From Aquilaria yunnanensis (taxonomy: Eukaryota; Streptophyta; Magnoliopsida; Malvales; Thymelaeaceae): a DNA stretch of 64,000 nt. Under the pieces are notes generated by a model, which was given only the letters and a program-made list of their open reading frames with translations, ran no database searches and was not told the DNA's origin. Location of the stretch: positions 71,061,992 through 71,125,991 of the forward strand of contig CM077600.1 of assembly GCA_039654915.1 (NCBI GenBank). The letters are read 5' to 3'. Each line of letters opens with the position of its first letter. Within the stretch, counting starts at the first letter, position 1. Below, one piece after another: positions 33,890 to 47,087 of this stretch. The translations under genes were made by a program, and so were the position numbers.

Positions 33890-34380
33890 ATATACAACTA
33901 AGCTAACCTCTCCAATGTATAGGTAATCTTTATGGGTATGAAATGTGTCGATTTAGTCAACCTATCGACCACTACCCATATTGCATCATGCTGATTCCAG
34001 GTATTTGGTAACCCCACTAGGAAATCCATTGTGATGGATCCCCACTTCCTTTCTGGGAGAGGAAACCTTTGGAGAGTACCTACTAGCTTCTGATGCTCAG
34101 CTTTTACCATTTGTCATGTCAAATACTTAGCTACATGTCCAGCTACATCCCTCTTGAGTTGCGGCCACCAAAAGTGTTTCTTCATGTCATGGTACATCTT
34201 ATTAACACTAGGATGAATGCTTAGTCTACTAGTATATGACTCCTATAAGAGTCACTACTTAAGTCCACCGGTATTCGGCACATAGAGTCGATCCCCATGG
34301 TGCAGTATGTCATCCTTGTATTGAAACTCTTTCATCATGCTCATTAAGTTCCAAGTAGTTTATTGCACCAAAAGAGGTCA
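33890..34380 (-). pseudogene. Chromovirus-2 integrase fragment
   Basis: The minus strand reads DDILHHGDRLYVPNTGG, MYHDMKKHFWWPQLKRDV, AEHQKLVGTLQRFPLPERKW, ITMDFLVGLP (first Asp), AIWVVVDRLTKSTHFIP. Only the zinc-binding end and the first part of the core remain. A different copy from chromovirus-1, in opposite orientation. Confidence 0.8.
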
Positions 34381-36636
34381 TGCAGCAAATTAGTAATTTT
34401 GCATCCTCGGTTTGAGGCCTAAGAGTCAAAAATATGTGTTGAACCATAAACCTTGCTTAAAACCCAAAGATTTGCTTAAGTGTTAAAGATTTGACCAGAG
34501 GTTGACTAGAACTACTATTTAGGGAAAGGGCTTTTCATAGCTTTTTAAAAAGTTTGAGTGCTAAGGGGGAAAAGCTTGGCTTTTAAGCTTGGTAAAGTTG
34601 TTGGCTACCATTGTTGATCTTTTTCCTCCCATTCCCGAGTTCCACCTTCCCCTTACTATTTCTACTGGAATTCTTGCTCAAAATCAAGTGTTCTTGAAGG
34701 AATTTGAAGGCCCAAGGTGTGTATAAGCTTTGGCCAACTTGTTTCAAGCTTGTTTCTTGGTTTTGGAAGTGTTTGCCACATTTTCCAGTTAGGTTCCTAT
34801 TTTTGGGGAGAGGTAACATTGATTTCTTGCTTGCTTCTTTTTTATTAGAAGTTTTAAGGCACAGGTTTTGCTTAGCTGGTGTTAATTTGGTGCCATTTGC
34901 TTGGGTTTGCTTAGAACTTAGGTGGAAACTTGTTCTTGGTGAAGAGTTGCATAATTCTTGGTTGTGACTTGAAATTAAGGTAAGGGATTTAAGGTTTTAT
35001 GTTCAGTTGATGCGATTTGAGTAATGTTGCTTGATAAAATCAAATAGTTTGTGAATAGCATTGATTGAGGGCAAGTTTGTTCTGGGTGGACTAGGATTGA
35101 TTTGGTGGCTTATGTGATGTTTTGATGCATCATAGGATGTTTGCAATTTTGTATTTGTGGCCTATGCAAGTTGCTTTGCATGTTTATGGTGAGTTTAGGC
35201 ATCCCTTGGTTGCCTTGAACTTATAGGAAGCATCCAAAGAGGCTTAGGAGGGTGTTGTTGAGGTTTAGGACATGGGGTCCTAGCACCTAGGTGCCATCTA
35301 GTGCTACAGCAACAGGGGTGCATTTTTCTATATGCAGAGCAAGGTGTTCCTGAAACCTAGGCCTTAAAAGCACCTCTTTTGGCGCCTAGGCCTAGAGGGC
35401 TTTTTTAGCAAATTTTAACTTTTTAAAAGAGGATCTAGGGGAGGACAGGGATGGTCCTAGGGGTGCCTAAGGTTTGAAATGGTACAATGGGACTCCAGAA
35501 CATCCAAAAACTCTCTCATGATCTAGGGTTTTGTCATAGTTTTGTAAATGGTAAATATACCTCATGAGAAAACTAATTGATGGGCCACAATAAACACAGC
35601 ATTAGATGAGGTGGAAGATTTAGCACCAGCGAGACCTTAGTTGTACTTTTGGGTTCAAGGCCTTGATGAGGAAACCTTAGTACACCTGGTGGGTTCTTCG
35701 GGACCTAGGAAATATCAATCCAACTATAGTGCTCTTGTATAGCATAAGGGCTATTCAAATAGTGATGAACTTTACTAGTTAGGCTAATAAGCAATGCTTG
35801 CTAGTAGACAAGGCTTTGCCTGATAGTTTAAGGACTAGGTAGAGAACATGTCCCAAGGGACTGAAATGTATGTGCATAGGTTTAGCCTCACACTGTATGA
35901 GCTCACAGTAGATTACATACAACAGCATGTGTTGTCCTTAGCATTTTCCTTGCAGGTGAAGATCTCTTACTGAGAATTACAAATTCTTACTCCTTTATCT
36001 TATGTTGTGCAAACTCTAACCGTGTTGGGCCTGATAACCGCTGAGGGTTGTCGCGGTAGCCTTTTGTTCTAAGTATTTGCTATGAGAATCTTTATGATTC
36101 TATTTTTTTAGTTACTTGTTGGTGAAGTAACATTCTAACTATAGTAATTTTTCTTGGTTGCATAGGCTAGCAGTACATGGATAGAATTTAGCGACTCGTG
36201 ACTAGGACTCATCTCCAATGTAGGAGTTAGTTGGGAGGATCACAGTAGAGGCTTTTATATGTTTATACCTAGCTTTCTCCTATGTCTATGTTTGGAGCTT
36301 TAGACTCTAGGGTTGCTCTTAGGTGAGGGGCATTAGTCTACTTTTGTTGAATGCCTCACATGGTTATTATGTGTAGTAATGATAATACAAATTTTGATTA
36401 CATACGCTTTGACTTTTTTAACTTGATTTTTATGAAAAAGTGTTTTGGCCATATGGATATTTTATGGTTTCCATGTACTCAAGTCAAAGCTAAATCATCA
36501 TGCATCTTGCATTTTATAGGTTAATCAACTAGTTTATTGAAGTTTTAATTTACGCATATATATAGCTACCTAATTGCAACCACCATGAGATCCGCTGTCA
36601 CAGGCTTCTTAGGTAGGCCCAAGGGCGGCCGTGTCA
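34381..36636 (+). mobile_element. Long LTR of the chromovirus type, 5' truncated
   Basis: About 2.2 kb similar to the reverse complement of 38779-41513, from CAAATTAGTAATTTTGCAT on the left to GGCGGCCGTGTCA on the right. Shared landmarks include TCATGAGAAAACTA, GGTTCAAGGCCT, GTGGGTTCTTCGGGACCTAG and CTCTAGGGTTGC. It cuts off the 3' end of the minus-strand LINE. No left terminus was found. Confidence 0.7.
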
Positions 36637-36949
36637 ATCGTGGCATGATTCCGAACTTGTAATTGCTTTACACCTATTCCTCCTTCATTTTTAGGGATAA
36701 AGATATTCTTCCAAGCAACATAAGGCCCAAACTTGACCAAAGAGCACCCTTTCCAAAGAAAAGACCTTCACCTACCTTCAATCTTGTCATTCACCACTTT
36801 AGGAAGGACAAGCACTAACAGATAAAATACCGAAGGCTTTTAAAGAAGCAATTACACCAAGTGCAATTGAACAACATATGAAAGATGTATTGATACCAAA
36901 GAATCCATTTTTGAAGTGATTTGGTCCATCAACACACCATAAGTAAGGT
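36637..36949 (-). pseudogene. LINE-1 piece F: ORF2 reverse transcriptase C-terminal part
   Basis: The minus strand reads KVVNDKIEGR, RSFLWKGCSLVKFGPYVAWK, NIFIPKNEGGIGVKQLQVRN. This is the region just after the catalytic part of plant L1 reverse transcriptases (compare the usual FLW..VAWK..PK.EGGLG pattern). It is the most 3' piece of the LINE whose other parts lie at 37728-37896, 38192-38778, 41514-42152, 44482-44971 and 59878-59930. The central reverse transcriptase is missing. Confidence 0.75.
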
Positions 36950-37727
36950 TTTGGGAGCCAAACAAGCATAGCGGAATATAACCAAAACCCTCTAGGATCC
37001 AAGTGAAATGGGGTAAATCGGGTGTTCAAAAATTTTCATACCTAATGTCGGTTGAGATCTTTTACCCAACTATTGAGTCGAATCACAAAACTTGAACAGT
37101 TGACATGTTCAATCTCTCTATGGTATCCACACAAGCCTCTCAAGGTCACCACGGCTCCACCATGTCCTAGTATATACGTTTCTCTTGTGCTCGCAGTGCT
37201 AGCTTGCGTCCTCCAAGGAGTAGCAAGAGAAGTGTGCGGTTGTCAATTTTGGGAGGCTAGGGCAAGGCTTGCGAGTTTCTCACTATATGATGTATTTATA
37301 GTGAGACTCAACTTCCAAGCCTAATGGGTTTCAAAGCCCTAATCCAATTAGGTTTAAGTTTGGGCTTAATAATGGATCCACTTTTGGGCTAATTGTTCAT
37401 ATGAAATTATCATGAAACCATAACGCAAATAAATTAGCCCATGCACTCAATTAATCCAAATAGGCTTTATGTGTGTGTCCCAATAAATTCTTACCACGTT
37501 GGCAATGATCATAAATCACATTTATGATCATAAGTAATGAGCGGTGTCTAGCAATACATCATTGCTACCCATGTAACAAGATTGTTGATGATTCGACTAA
37601 ACCTTTATGATCATTATCTATATATGTCATTGTCCCTTTGTCCAAGATATTAAGACTAAGCACGAGACATGGAATCTGTCACTCTCGTGTAGCGCAATCT
37701 TTAGTTTCTTGATTACCGAGTAGACTA
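36950..37727 (-). mobile_element. Truncated inverted LTR of the TGTTAGTG family
   Basis: Reverse-complement match to the last 780 bp or so of the solo LTRs at 13427 and 21909, beginning at CTACTCGGTAATCAAGAAAC and ending at GGCTCCC. The first 600 bp or so are missing. It separates LINE endonuclease from LINE reverse transcriptase sequence. Confidence 0.85.
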
Positions 37728-37896
37728 AAGAGGAGGCAAATATTTTTTCTGAGTATTTAAAAATTTCTTAATCCACTCCACATTAGAAAGAATTGTCCAG
37801 TTTGCTCCATGTAGCACTGTTAGCTGCTTGTTGATTGTACAAAGTAAAAAAATAACTTGAAAAAGGCAATTCCTCCAACCTTAGAGAAATAAAATA
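37728..37896 (-). pseudogene. LINE-1 piece E: ORF2 endonuclease, distal part
   Basis: The minus strand reads LRLEELPFSSYFFTLYNQQ, ATWSKLDNSF, then in the next frame NVEWIKKFLNTQKKYLPP, the end of an L1 APE endonuclease domain. It continues the frame of piece D across the Stowaway MITE. Confidence 0.8.
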
Positions 37897-38191
37897 CTAC
37901 CTCCGTCCCAAATAAGTTGAAACATTTGACTGGGCATGGAGATTAAGGTGTATGTAATTTGTGTTAGTTTTTTATGTAGTAAAAGTTTAAATAATGATTA
38001 AAAAAGAAAAGATTTTTTTTTGAGTTTTGTGCGGTGAGCGATTGAGTGGATATTAAAAAAAGAGTCTTTATTGGGTTTTGTGTAAAAGGATTATTTAATT
38101 GTTTAAACTTTTCCAAAAGAGGAAACATTTCAACCTTTTGGGACATCCCAAAAAGGAATATGTTTCAAGTAAACTAGGACGGAGGGAGTAG
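37897..38191. mobile_element. Stowaway-like MITE, 295 bp, TA target duplication
   Basis: Ends CTACCTCCGTCCCAAATAAG and, on the right, CTAGGACGGAGGGAGTAG, the well-known Stowaway terminal inverted repeat, flanked by TA on both sides. No coding sequence; mobilised by Tc1/mariner transposases. It sits inside the LINE endonuclease. Confidence 0.95.
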
Positions 38192-38778
38192 TAATTAATA
38201 TCTAAGATGTCAAAATCAAGGGCAGGGACAAAACTCTTTTTATCTAATTTCCTTCTCAATACATTGAAATCCTCTATAAGGATCCAGGGCCCACAAATAT
38301 TTTTCCTAACTAGATCCCTCCGTAAAATTTTCTTCTTATTCTTAATATTAAAGGCATACATAAAGGTACAAATGGCTTCATACTTTGGAAACCCTAACTC
38401 TAAATGAAAGCACTGCGTAGAAGGAGCAACCAGAGACACTTGAATATTAGGCCTCCATAGAACCATGATTTTACCATTACTGTGAGCATCATGATTAGAA
38501 GTGAAGCCCTACTCCCCCTATCAACATCTAGCTAGATAATTAATTTTAGAGCCTTTAATCCTATTCTTTAAAATAACTAAAAACTGAATTTTATTTAAAA
38601 AGTCAAATCTTAAAATTTCAAAATATTTGAGGGGTTTATTGCAACCTCTAGCATTCTAGGTAGCAATATTCATTTTTTATCTACTAAAGCTGACCTTCCT
38701 TTATTGACCAACGCCTTCTTGGTCATATAGTTTTTAGAACCATATCAGACTGAATAGAAGCCTGTTGAACACTGCCAC
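38192..38778 (-). pseudogene. LINE-1 piece D: end of ORF1 and start of ORF2 endonuclease
   Basis: ORF2 begins near 38674 on the minus strand with MNIA, one stop, then NARGCNKPLKYFEILRFDFL, followed by KIMVLWRPNIQVSLVAP and CGPWILIEDFN, the phosphohydrolase-type endonuclease of plant L1 elements. The GPWIL..DFN motif holds the catalytic Asp/Asn region. Internal stops. The segment 38680-38778 is the tail of ORF1. It is interrupted on the right by a solo LTR and on the left by the MITE. Confidence 0.85.
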
Positions 38779-41513
38779 TGACATGGCTCATCATGGCCTT
38801 ACACAAGAAACCTATGAGAACAAGTCTCATGCTGGTTGCGATTTCATCCTTGTTAAAACTTCTTGCCACTAGTTGTTTAACTTGGAAATGCAACTATGCA
38901 TGCGAGAGTTGCTTTGACTTGAGCAAGTAGAAAAATCATAAAACATTTATATAGCCTAGGCATTTCCATAAAAATCAAAGTTCAAAGTGCCAAAGCATGC
39001 AAAAACCTTTATAGCATCAACATTAATCCTACACATAATTAATTGTGTGTGGGCATTTAAACAATGGTAGACTATGCCCTACACCCAAAGGCAACCCTAG
39101 AGTCCATAACTCTATTCATACACATTAGAGGTCTTCAACATACAAGACTAGTATTACTGAGATCCAATGATGTAGTTTGCACCTTGGATTAGAGATCCCG
39201 GTGGCAAGCGTTAATGATCCTCAACGTGCTTACTAGCCTCTGTGGCCGAGAAAACTGTAGTTAGTATAATAACAACTTAACTAACAAGTAGCCAAATAAC
39301 TAGAATCTAAAGGATTCTCAAAGCAATATACCTGGAATAGAAACTACCATGATAATCCTTACTGATTGTTGGGCCCATCAACCTTAGTATCTGCACAACT
39401 TGAAAGCAAGGGATTGAGAATGTTGTGATTCTCAATGAGGGATGTTCAACCTATAAGGGAAACAAAAAGGACAACACACATACAAAAATATGTAATATGT
39501 TGTGAGCTCACATAGCATAAGGCTAAACCTATGCACAAATGTTTTAGTCCCTTGGCACTTGTCCTCTACCTAGTCCTACCATAGGCATCACTCTATAACT
39601 AGCAAGTTCTAGGCACTAACTCAGTCTTAGTAAGCCTAGCATACTGATGTAATAAGTTTAACCATCCTTTAATTGTGCTGCAGATGAACATGGTGGATGC
39701 ACCTTGCTTGAGTTCTAAAGAACCCACTAGGTGTAGTAAGCCTCCACATAGCGCCTAAAGTCCTTAGACTTGTCTAGGTCACTTGGCTACTAAACTTCCA
39801 CCTAAAACCCTTCCCAAGAGTACACTAGGTTCTCACTCGTGCCTTAAGCAATCTTGGCTAAGCAACAAGTGCACTAAACCTTCACTTAAGGCACATACAA
39901 CAAGTGCACTAAACCTTCACTCAAGCCACATACCTATCCACCATTACTTGGTTCACACTAGTGGAGTAACAAGGACCATTGTTGGACTCATAATTCCTAG
40001 GTCCCGAAGAACTCACTAAGTGTACTAAGTTTTCTTCATCGAGGCCTTGAACCTGAAGGTACAACTAAGGTCTTGACGATCTAAACCTTTCACCTAATCT
40101 AATGGTGTATTTATTATGGCCCATAAACTAGTTTTCTCATGAGGTGCAGTAACCATTCACAAAACTATGAGAAAGCCCCTAGATCATGTTAGAGTTTTTG
40201 GACATTCTAGAGAGCTATTGTACCAATACAACCCTTAGGCAGCCCTTTAACCATCCTTACCCTCCCCAGGGTCCTATTTCAAAAAGTTGAAAATTGTTGA
40301 TGAATAGGCCTCTAGGGCCTAGGTGCCAGGAGCACCCTACTCTCTGGGTATGAAAATGTACCCTGGGTGCTGCAGGCCTGCTTGGCACCCATGTGCCAGG
40401 ATCCCCAGCCCTAAACCTTGAAAACACCATCTTAAGCCTCTTTGGAGGCTTCTTATGGATTCAAAAGGAAACAATGGATGCCTCCACTCACCATATACCT
40501 ACAAAACATCTTGCATAGGCGAAAAATACAATATCATAAACATCCTATGATTCACCAAAACATTACACAAACGTCAAATTCATACCTTGTCCACCATGAT
40601 CATCACCATCCAACAACTAATACCATTCACAAAATTGGTTGAATTCTACCACAAGCAAGCCATGAATGGCATGAAATACATATGAAACATAAATCCCTTA
40701 CCTCAATTCCAAGATACAAGAAATGATTAAGCATTCCATACCCAAGAACAAATCTCCATTAAGGTTTTACCTAGCTTCTAAGCAAAGCAAAGAAATGGCA
40801 CCAAATTAACACAATCAAACAAAAAATCAAGCCTTAAATCACCAATGAAACAAGAAATCACTAAGAAATTCATGTTTCCTCATGGCCAAAATAGGGCACC
40901 ACCTAGAAAATATGATTCTAAGCTTCCAAGACATAAAAACTCCTTGAAGCAAGCCACCCATTACTTATACACCCTTCGGGCCTTCAAATTCCACCAAGAA
41001 TCTATAATTTTGGCCAAGAAATCAAAGAGAAATGGAGAGAGCAAAGAGCTACTCAGGTTATTGGAAGACAAGAATGAATAATGGAAGCACAAGACCACCT
41101 TTACCAAGTTTAAAAGAGTTCAAGCCCTTAAGCTTTCAAACTTTCTTAAGTTTGTCCAAAAGCCCCTTTCCAAAATAGAAAGCTTAGGTCAAATCTTGGT
41201 CAAATCTTCAACACTTAATGAAATACTTAGGTGCTAAGCAAGGGTTAGGTCTTAAAATACATTTTTTACTCCTGGGACTTGACCTGACATCTTAATACAG
41301 AAAATTACCATTTTTCCCTTGAAGCCCATTTGCTGCACAAAACCTTCACTAACTTGCTTGATATATAAAACCTTTGTTGCACAAAATTACCTTGGTACAC
41401 AAAACCTTAATAACTTGCTTGAACTTGCTAAATGAACTTAAAATAAGGCATTTAAGTAGGAATTTATTAATTTATATACCTTAAATGTGCTTTCCGCTAG
41501 GAGGACTATAACA
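38779..41513 (-). mobile_element. Solo LTR of the long chromovirus type, 2735 bp
   Basis: On the minus strand it starts TGTTATAGTCCTCC and ends GCCATGTCA. The flanks are GCCAC (38774-38778) and ACCAC (41514-41518), a target duplication with one mismatch. The LINE ORF1 runs on either side. The inverted partner of 34381-36636. Confidence 0.75.
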
Positions 41514-42152
41514 ACCACCATTTTCTTCTAACTTCTTGCATAGGCCTAAAACCAATTGGAAAGATTAACTATGACTTTTCCTATTTCTGGTTTGCCCATG
41601 TCAAATTGAGTTCCCAATTAAGCATTACAATGAGTATGAGAACCAACATTATCCTCATTGGCTATACTCTCCATAGGTTCTTCTTGGAGACTATATTCAC
41701 CCTACTCCAGCTGCTTTGGCCACCAAGTCTACATGACTTGTTCTTCCTTCATTTCACTTTGCTTCTTTCTACAATTGTCCAAGCTAGGGATAACCATCAA
41801 GCAATGAGAACAATAGAGAGACAATTTCTCATAAAACAAATGACACCTCAACCTGAGGAAAATTAGGAAGAAGCACCTTGATTAATGTGAGCTAGGTCTA
41901 TTTTAACCATAACAGGGGCATACGAGATGTGATCCTTAGTGGCTGTGAGTTTGCTAGTAGCCACTGTATGGCCAATCCTACTCACATTTTGCTCAAATCC
42001 TTAGGGTTCTAAAGAATCATTCAGTATTACGTCTGCACCTAAATGGGAACTTCAGATGCATCTTCCCTGTTAAAATTGCAATCAATAGCTCACTACTTTA
42101 GGACTTAGGGACGGGTACCCATGTACCAAACACCCTTACTTAACACATTATC
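41514..42152 (-). pseudogene. LINE-1 piece C: ORF1 middle (DUF4283 region and zinc knuckle)
   Basis: The minus strand reads NFNREDASEVPI, SRIGHTVATSKLTATKDH, YAPVMVKIDLA, then LYCSHC with DNCRKK, like the DUF4283 domain and the CCHC-type knuckle of plant L1 ORF1. ORF1 proteins bind LINE RNA. Frameshifts are present. Confidence 0.7.
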
Positions 42153-44481
42153 TGTAAGGGCCCTTGACCTACCTTGGTGTGGGGCCAACCCAAGATCATT
42201 AATTAAATTGGGATTTAGTGGTCCCGCTCTTAGTTTCAATTGGCTAAGTTAATGCTTGTGTGAATTAAAACTTACATGCTACTAGTCCACTTCCATAGAA
42301 TGTGAAATATGTAGGCTTAACATTAGCATTTCTTGAGTTATAAAGAGTAAACTATTGCATATTTTGGTATGGTGTAGTAAAAAGTATGAACATGGAGCCC
42401 AATACCAGAGTTATAAAACAAGTTTGCTTAAACTTCAAGCATCAACATTAAATGCATTCACCATCTTTATGCACATCCAAAATAACCATTTGTGTATGTG
42501 CACACCAAAGTATAAAAGAATATTCCATACTAGAGGCCACTATGTACACAAGCACCAAAATATATTCATGAAGATCTAGTTTGGGACTTCAAAATGACAT
42601 TTCACACTTTAGCTTATACCTTTCAAAATGAGGGGCCAACCTCCTCGTGTACACAAACACTTAGCTTAGCATATAAATTGCTAACCAAGTAACTTAGAAT
42701 CAAACATGATTCAAAGAACTTAGTTCCTGCAGCTATAACTTTCTTCATAACCCACTCATTGGGTGCTAGGATTCACATTAGTAGAACCTGCATAATGTGA
42801 TAGTTTGAAGGGAGAGAATTCAATAATTCTCAGTAAGGGATTAATGCCTGTAAAAATAAAAATTTTAGACACATAATTATATAATAAATATATAAATGCT
42901 TCTTGATGTGAGCTCAAAACAACTTGAGGTCTTAACTAATGGCCAACAATTGAGTTTTATGGTGGGGACCCATTCTCGACCTAGTCCTAACTTACAAAGC
43001 AATAGATTTTTCTTAGCAAGTTTAACTTGCTCCTTATTTCCCTTATCACATTATACAAGACTTTAACTTAGCTTGATGGTTGAACTTACCAAGTTAGGGT
43101 ACTTTTTGAGGTTTGAAACCTCTTTTAGGTACTCAATACCCTAGTCACTTTTAAGATCCTAATATCTTTCTTAGACCTTAAGCTTGTACTTAACCATCAC
43201 TTAAATTTTTTTATAAAGACATTTATATGTACTTAGGAGTGGTTTGAAATCCAACTAAAGGTTCAAAACACCTTAGATTGGTCTGGGCTTTGAAATTGAT
43301 GTGTTGTGGTACCCTTAGGGTTGCCCTAACTTAAGGAGGAAGGCACCTTGGTGCCATAGTGCCCCGTATTCTAGTGCCAGTAGCCAAAGTAGTATATCTC
43401 CGTGGTGGCAATCCAGCATTACGGTGCCAAGCCATCCCTTATTTTCATGCTCTCTTGCACATGAAGCTATTTCAAGTCCTTAAACTTGAACCAATCCATT
43501 AGAAGCCAACTCCCAACTTTTACACATACTAAAAGGCATGTAAATGCATCATATAAACATTTGGAAACATGAAAATCCCTTACCAATATCAAAATCACAA
43601 GCCATAAACCTTCTTTGTGCACAAAAGCTCACTTGCACCAACAACTTGCAAATCAATATAGTTCTTGTTCTAGCCAAACAAAAAAAAATGCCCAAGCATA
43701 AAAAGCTTATAATATTCTTATATTATGAGCGATATGCATGAATTTTCCATTCACATGCCCTTACCCCTTTGGTGGAACACAAATGACAACTGTTGGACCA
43801 CCCTTGCACAATTACACTTGTAACTTGCTATTCAACATTCACAAGTCAAATTTAAGGTTAGGAATCAATCATACAACACACCCAAGCCATCATTGACTTT
43901 GCAAAGCCCTAAACCTCATCTCAAATGCAAGAATTGAACTTTATTAAGGAGGAACCTGTGATGCCTTGCTCTCTTAAGCTTAATTGATTTAGTTGCTTTA
44001 AGAATTCACTTTCTCGAGCTTCAATTTGGCAAGAATTTATGAAGATGAGATTTTAGGATCGTGGAGATTGGCTGCTGCACTTTTCTTGGGAGAGAAATGA
44101 GCAAATCAAATTCTTCTTTGTTCTTATTCTCCCTTTATTTCCTTTAAATCACCTTTCTTACCTAATTGTGCTAGTTGGGTCACAAAGCCTCACAAAACCC
44201 TTTTTTCCTCCACTTCGTAAATGCCCTTTCAACTAGGAAATACAAATATTCCTGAAAACCTTTAATTCCACGTTTCAACCACATTTATGACCTAAAATAG
44301 GGGTTTTATGGTAAAATTACTATTTTGGCCTTCTAACTCAACATTGCTCAAATGATCATATCCTTAATGATACACTATATTAATTCATTAATTGAACTAC
44401 TTAGTGTGAAACCAAAATTCTAAGGCCTAAAAATTAAGGTTACCTCACCAATCTTGACTTTAGTCTAGGTAAGCCTTGACA
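42153..44481 (-). mobile_element. Solo LTR, diverged long chromovirus type, 2329 bp, TSD TTATC
   Basis: On the minus strand it starts TGTCAAGGCTTACC and ends GGGCCCTTACA. TTATC is on both sides (42148-42152 and 44482-44486). Similar in layout to 38779-41513 but diverged. It splits the LINE ORF1 within DUF4283. Confidence 0.8.
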
Positions 44482-44971
44482 TTATCACAATCCACAGCAT
44501 GAGTAAAGTGGAATACAAACCACCTAAATGGATGGGAGAAGATCTTAGGCTTCTATATATCAAGAGAATCCCAATTAGAATCCACAAACATTTTAAATTG
44601 AGTAAATCTTGTTAGGCCTCTGATGAGGTACCCAACAAGACTATTCCCCATCACTTAATTTCTTCAACAGTCTCATCAACCTCTATAGCCACTACTTGCT
44701 CACTATTCAAACTAGAGAAATACTAAAGTTTAAGGCCATTATCAAGTCTGCAATTATCAGATAGGATTTGACTATAAGTCTTTTTAGGACCCACCATTCC
44801 AAAACCCTTATGATCACCAAGACATTGTTGCTTTTCTTGCTCAGCCTGATCTGCGCAATTTAAATCTTGATTACTCTTATTCTCTAATGGAATAGAATCC
44901 ACCTACTCGACCTCTTTCTATGATGGATATTTTGACACCTCTACCAAATCACGGGGAACTTCTTTTGGAAC
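44482..44971 (-). pseudogene. LINE-1 piece B: ORF1 N-terminal part
   Basis: The minus strand reads KEVPRDLVEVSKYPS, CADQAEQEKQQCLGDHKGFG, then WGNSLVGYLIRG and KMFVDSNWDS with FRWFVFHF, matching the start of DUF4283 in plant LINE ORF1 (the W...LVGY... segment). Its 5' end at 44971 is the insertion point of Tat-F; the reading frame continues at 59878. Confidence 0.75.
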
Positions 44972-45903
44972 TGATGACCGAAGTGTGGCCACACTAGTTA
45001 CCTAGGGACTTCGGGAAAGAAGGGAGCCAGACACCTGAGAAATACCACCTCGGCAGAACGCCGGTACTTACCTCGGGAAGTCAACAGACTGTCTCCCTCG
45101 GGAGGGCGACCGAAGTAACCTCGGAAGCAGGTGATGCACCGAGGTACTAGCCTGACTCCGAGAAAGGCCTCCACTACGAAGACGGACTCCGACCTAGGGG
45201 ACCTCAGAGGCGCGACAGAAGTTGTCCAGGAATCTCTGACACTTCGCCCGTACGCCCTGCACGGCGCCCTCATGTGTACTCTAACAAAGTGACACACCCC
45301 CCGTCTTGTCATATTAGGAGATGATTGTTGCAGCTCATGGATCGAGGAGCCTGCAGGCGGCCAAGAAATCCCACACCCAGCAGTACAGGCATCATCCAAC
45401 CATACACGTGCCACAATCTTAAAGGCTCGTTTCCTCCTTTAAATACGCCAGACGCATGGCCATAAGGGGGGCTTCGGTTGTAGAAAACAGGGACAGAGAG
45501 AGGCGGGAAAACAGAGGACACTCTCTCCTCTCTGCCTGAATACTCTCCCTCCGGCCCACAGAAAGACACGCTAGGTAAACGCCTCTTGTACTTATTAGGA
45601 TGTTTCCCTTCCGAAAAAAGGCACTGACTTGGGCGTCGGAGGCTCCTCCTCGGAAAAAGATTATTGGGACCTCCTAACCGCTATTTTCTGAATGTTCCAG
45701 CTAGGCATCCCTGGAGGATCTTCGCCCCAGGCCCTTTACCACGCCGTAGGAACTTCACGTCACCTCCCCGCTATGGGACCAAGGAGCTACCAGCCATCAC
45801 TTGGGGTAATCCACCCAGGGCGCCAATTTTCCTCTAGGACCCCCTGCTGCCTTCACCACCGCACACAGCGGAAATGCCTATCCCGCGTCACCGAACGGCA
45901 TCA

Positions 45904-45923
45904 TTTGGAGCCATCTGTGGGAA
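45904..45923 (+). promoter_or_regulatory. Tat-F primer-binding site
   Basis: TTTGGAGCCATCTGTGGGAA follows the 5' LTR end directly. It differs by two bases from the form TTTGGCGCCGTCTGTGGGAA used by its relatives. Confidence 0.8.
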
Positions 45924-45929
45924 CCAGCT

Positions 45930-46840
45930 CCCCGGTTGCCGAAGTTGAAGCCCGGTGTTCTAAGAAGAAGGGAGTTTCGAGGTCCTCATACGCGCCAAAA
46001 ATTCAGCGGGCAACCGAATGATGGCAGCAGGGGTGCCTCCACCCGAGGGTAAGTGCCCTCCGGCTACTATCATAGGCTTGCTGCGCGAATACCTACACCT
46101 TGTCGTGGTCGAAATGATGCAGTAGTTAGGCCGGAAAAGGCCACAGCTAAGTTCAAACCAAAGCACCACCGCACCACTACCTCATTGAGGGGAAAAGTCC
46201 CGTAACAAAGGTGTGGGAAGTAAAGATCAATGAGATGAGTCCCTTTTGAGAAGTAAGCCCCTTCGAGATATGGACTGCGGGAAAAGCAGGTACAGGATGG
46301 CTTGGACCTCCTCGAGTTTGGCACCTGAGCAAAAGTCGCCATCTCCTCGGCAACAAAGTCGAGACCCATCGCCCCAAAAAGTCATCTATGACTCGACTAA
46401 CGAGCAGAAGGACACTTACCCTTCTTCTTCCCTGAAACACGCTATCGCTGTCCGAAGTGACCTGCCCCTGCGCGATGTCACAAAAAAGGGTAGAAGCATT
46501 CGGAAGAAACTATGAAAATGGTGCATCGAACTCGGAAAGTACTACGTCACGTATGAGTGTAGAAAGACAATGAACGACCAGGTATTGGCAGACTATACCG
46601 CCGAAATTCCAAAAGGAGGCAAGGTTCGAACTAATAAGGGAGACAAAGCGAAGGTAGATCTTGAATGGAAACTCCTTGCCAAAAAGCGCAGAACGTCAGA
46701 ACACTGGGATACCCCATCGGGGGCCCAAAGGCAGAGAAGCCATAGAAGCGATCAAATTTTGATTATCAGGAGTATTGGGCCATCCGAGTATGGCAAAGCT
46801 AGGTGCAACGACCTCGCCCGAAAGGCTGAAAGATCCTAGT
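45930..46840 (+). pseudogene. Tat-F gag remnant
   Basis: It begins VEARCSKKKGVSRSSYAPK, the usual Tat gag start in this window. After stops, MAWTSSSLAPEQKSPSPRQQ and VTKKGRSIRKKL follow, then KWCIELGKYYVTYECRKTMN, which looks like a decayed K-x-C-x2-H-x4-H-x4-C gag zinc knuckle. The capsid core seen in Tat-B is missing, so this is an internally deleted, inactive gag. The assignment of the part after 46250 is tentative. Confidence 0.45.
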
Positions 46841-47087
46841 AGGAACCTTGGAACTAAAAGGTCCCAAAAATCCGCCTAAAGCTTCAGAAAGTTGAAAGGC
46901 GTCCCGAACCATATTTTCCTGATTAAGGGAAAACCATGCAGGCAAAGCCTATAGGAAAAGGATTTCAAGAATCCATCATCAGTATGAGAAAGCACTTTGA
47001 CCTACTAGCTCAACTGTCAAGCAACAGGCAGGCAATGTCGCCAAAAGAGCTATAAAAAAAGACTACAAGAGAAGTTGGAGAAAGCAA

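Noticed and set aside
36799..37324. ORFs 36799-37029 (-) and 37052-37324 (+) as genes
   Set aside because: The first spans a LINE remnant and an LTR end; the second lies wholly in the LTR fragment.
46560..46840. RNase H remnant suggested by QVLADYTAEIPKG
   Set aside because: The preceding KWC...YECRK context fits a decayed gag zinc knuckle better, and no other RNase H landmark follows.
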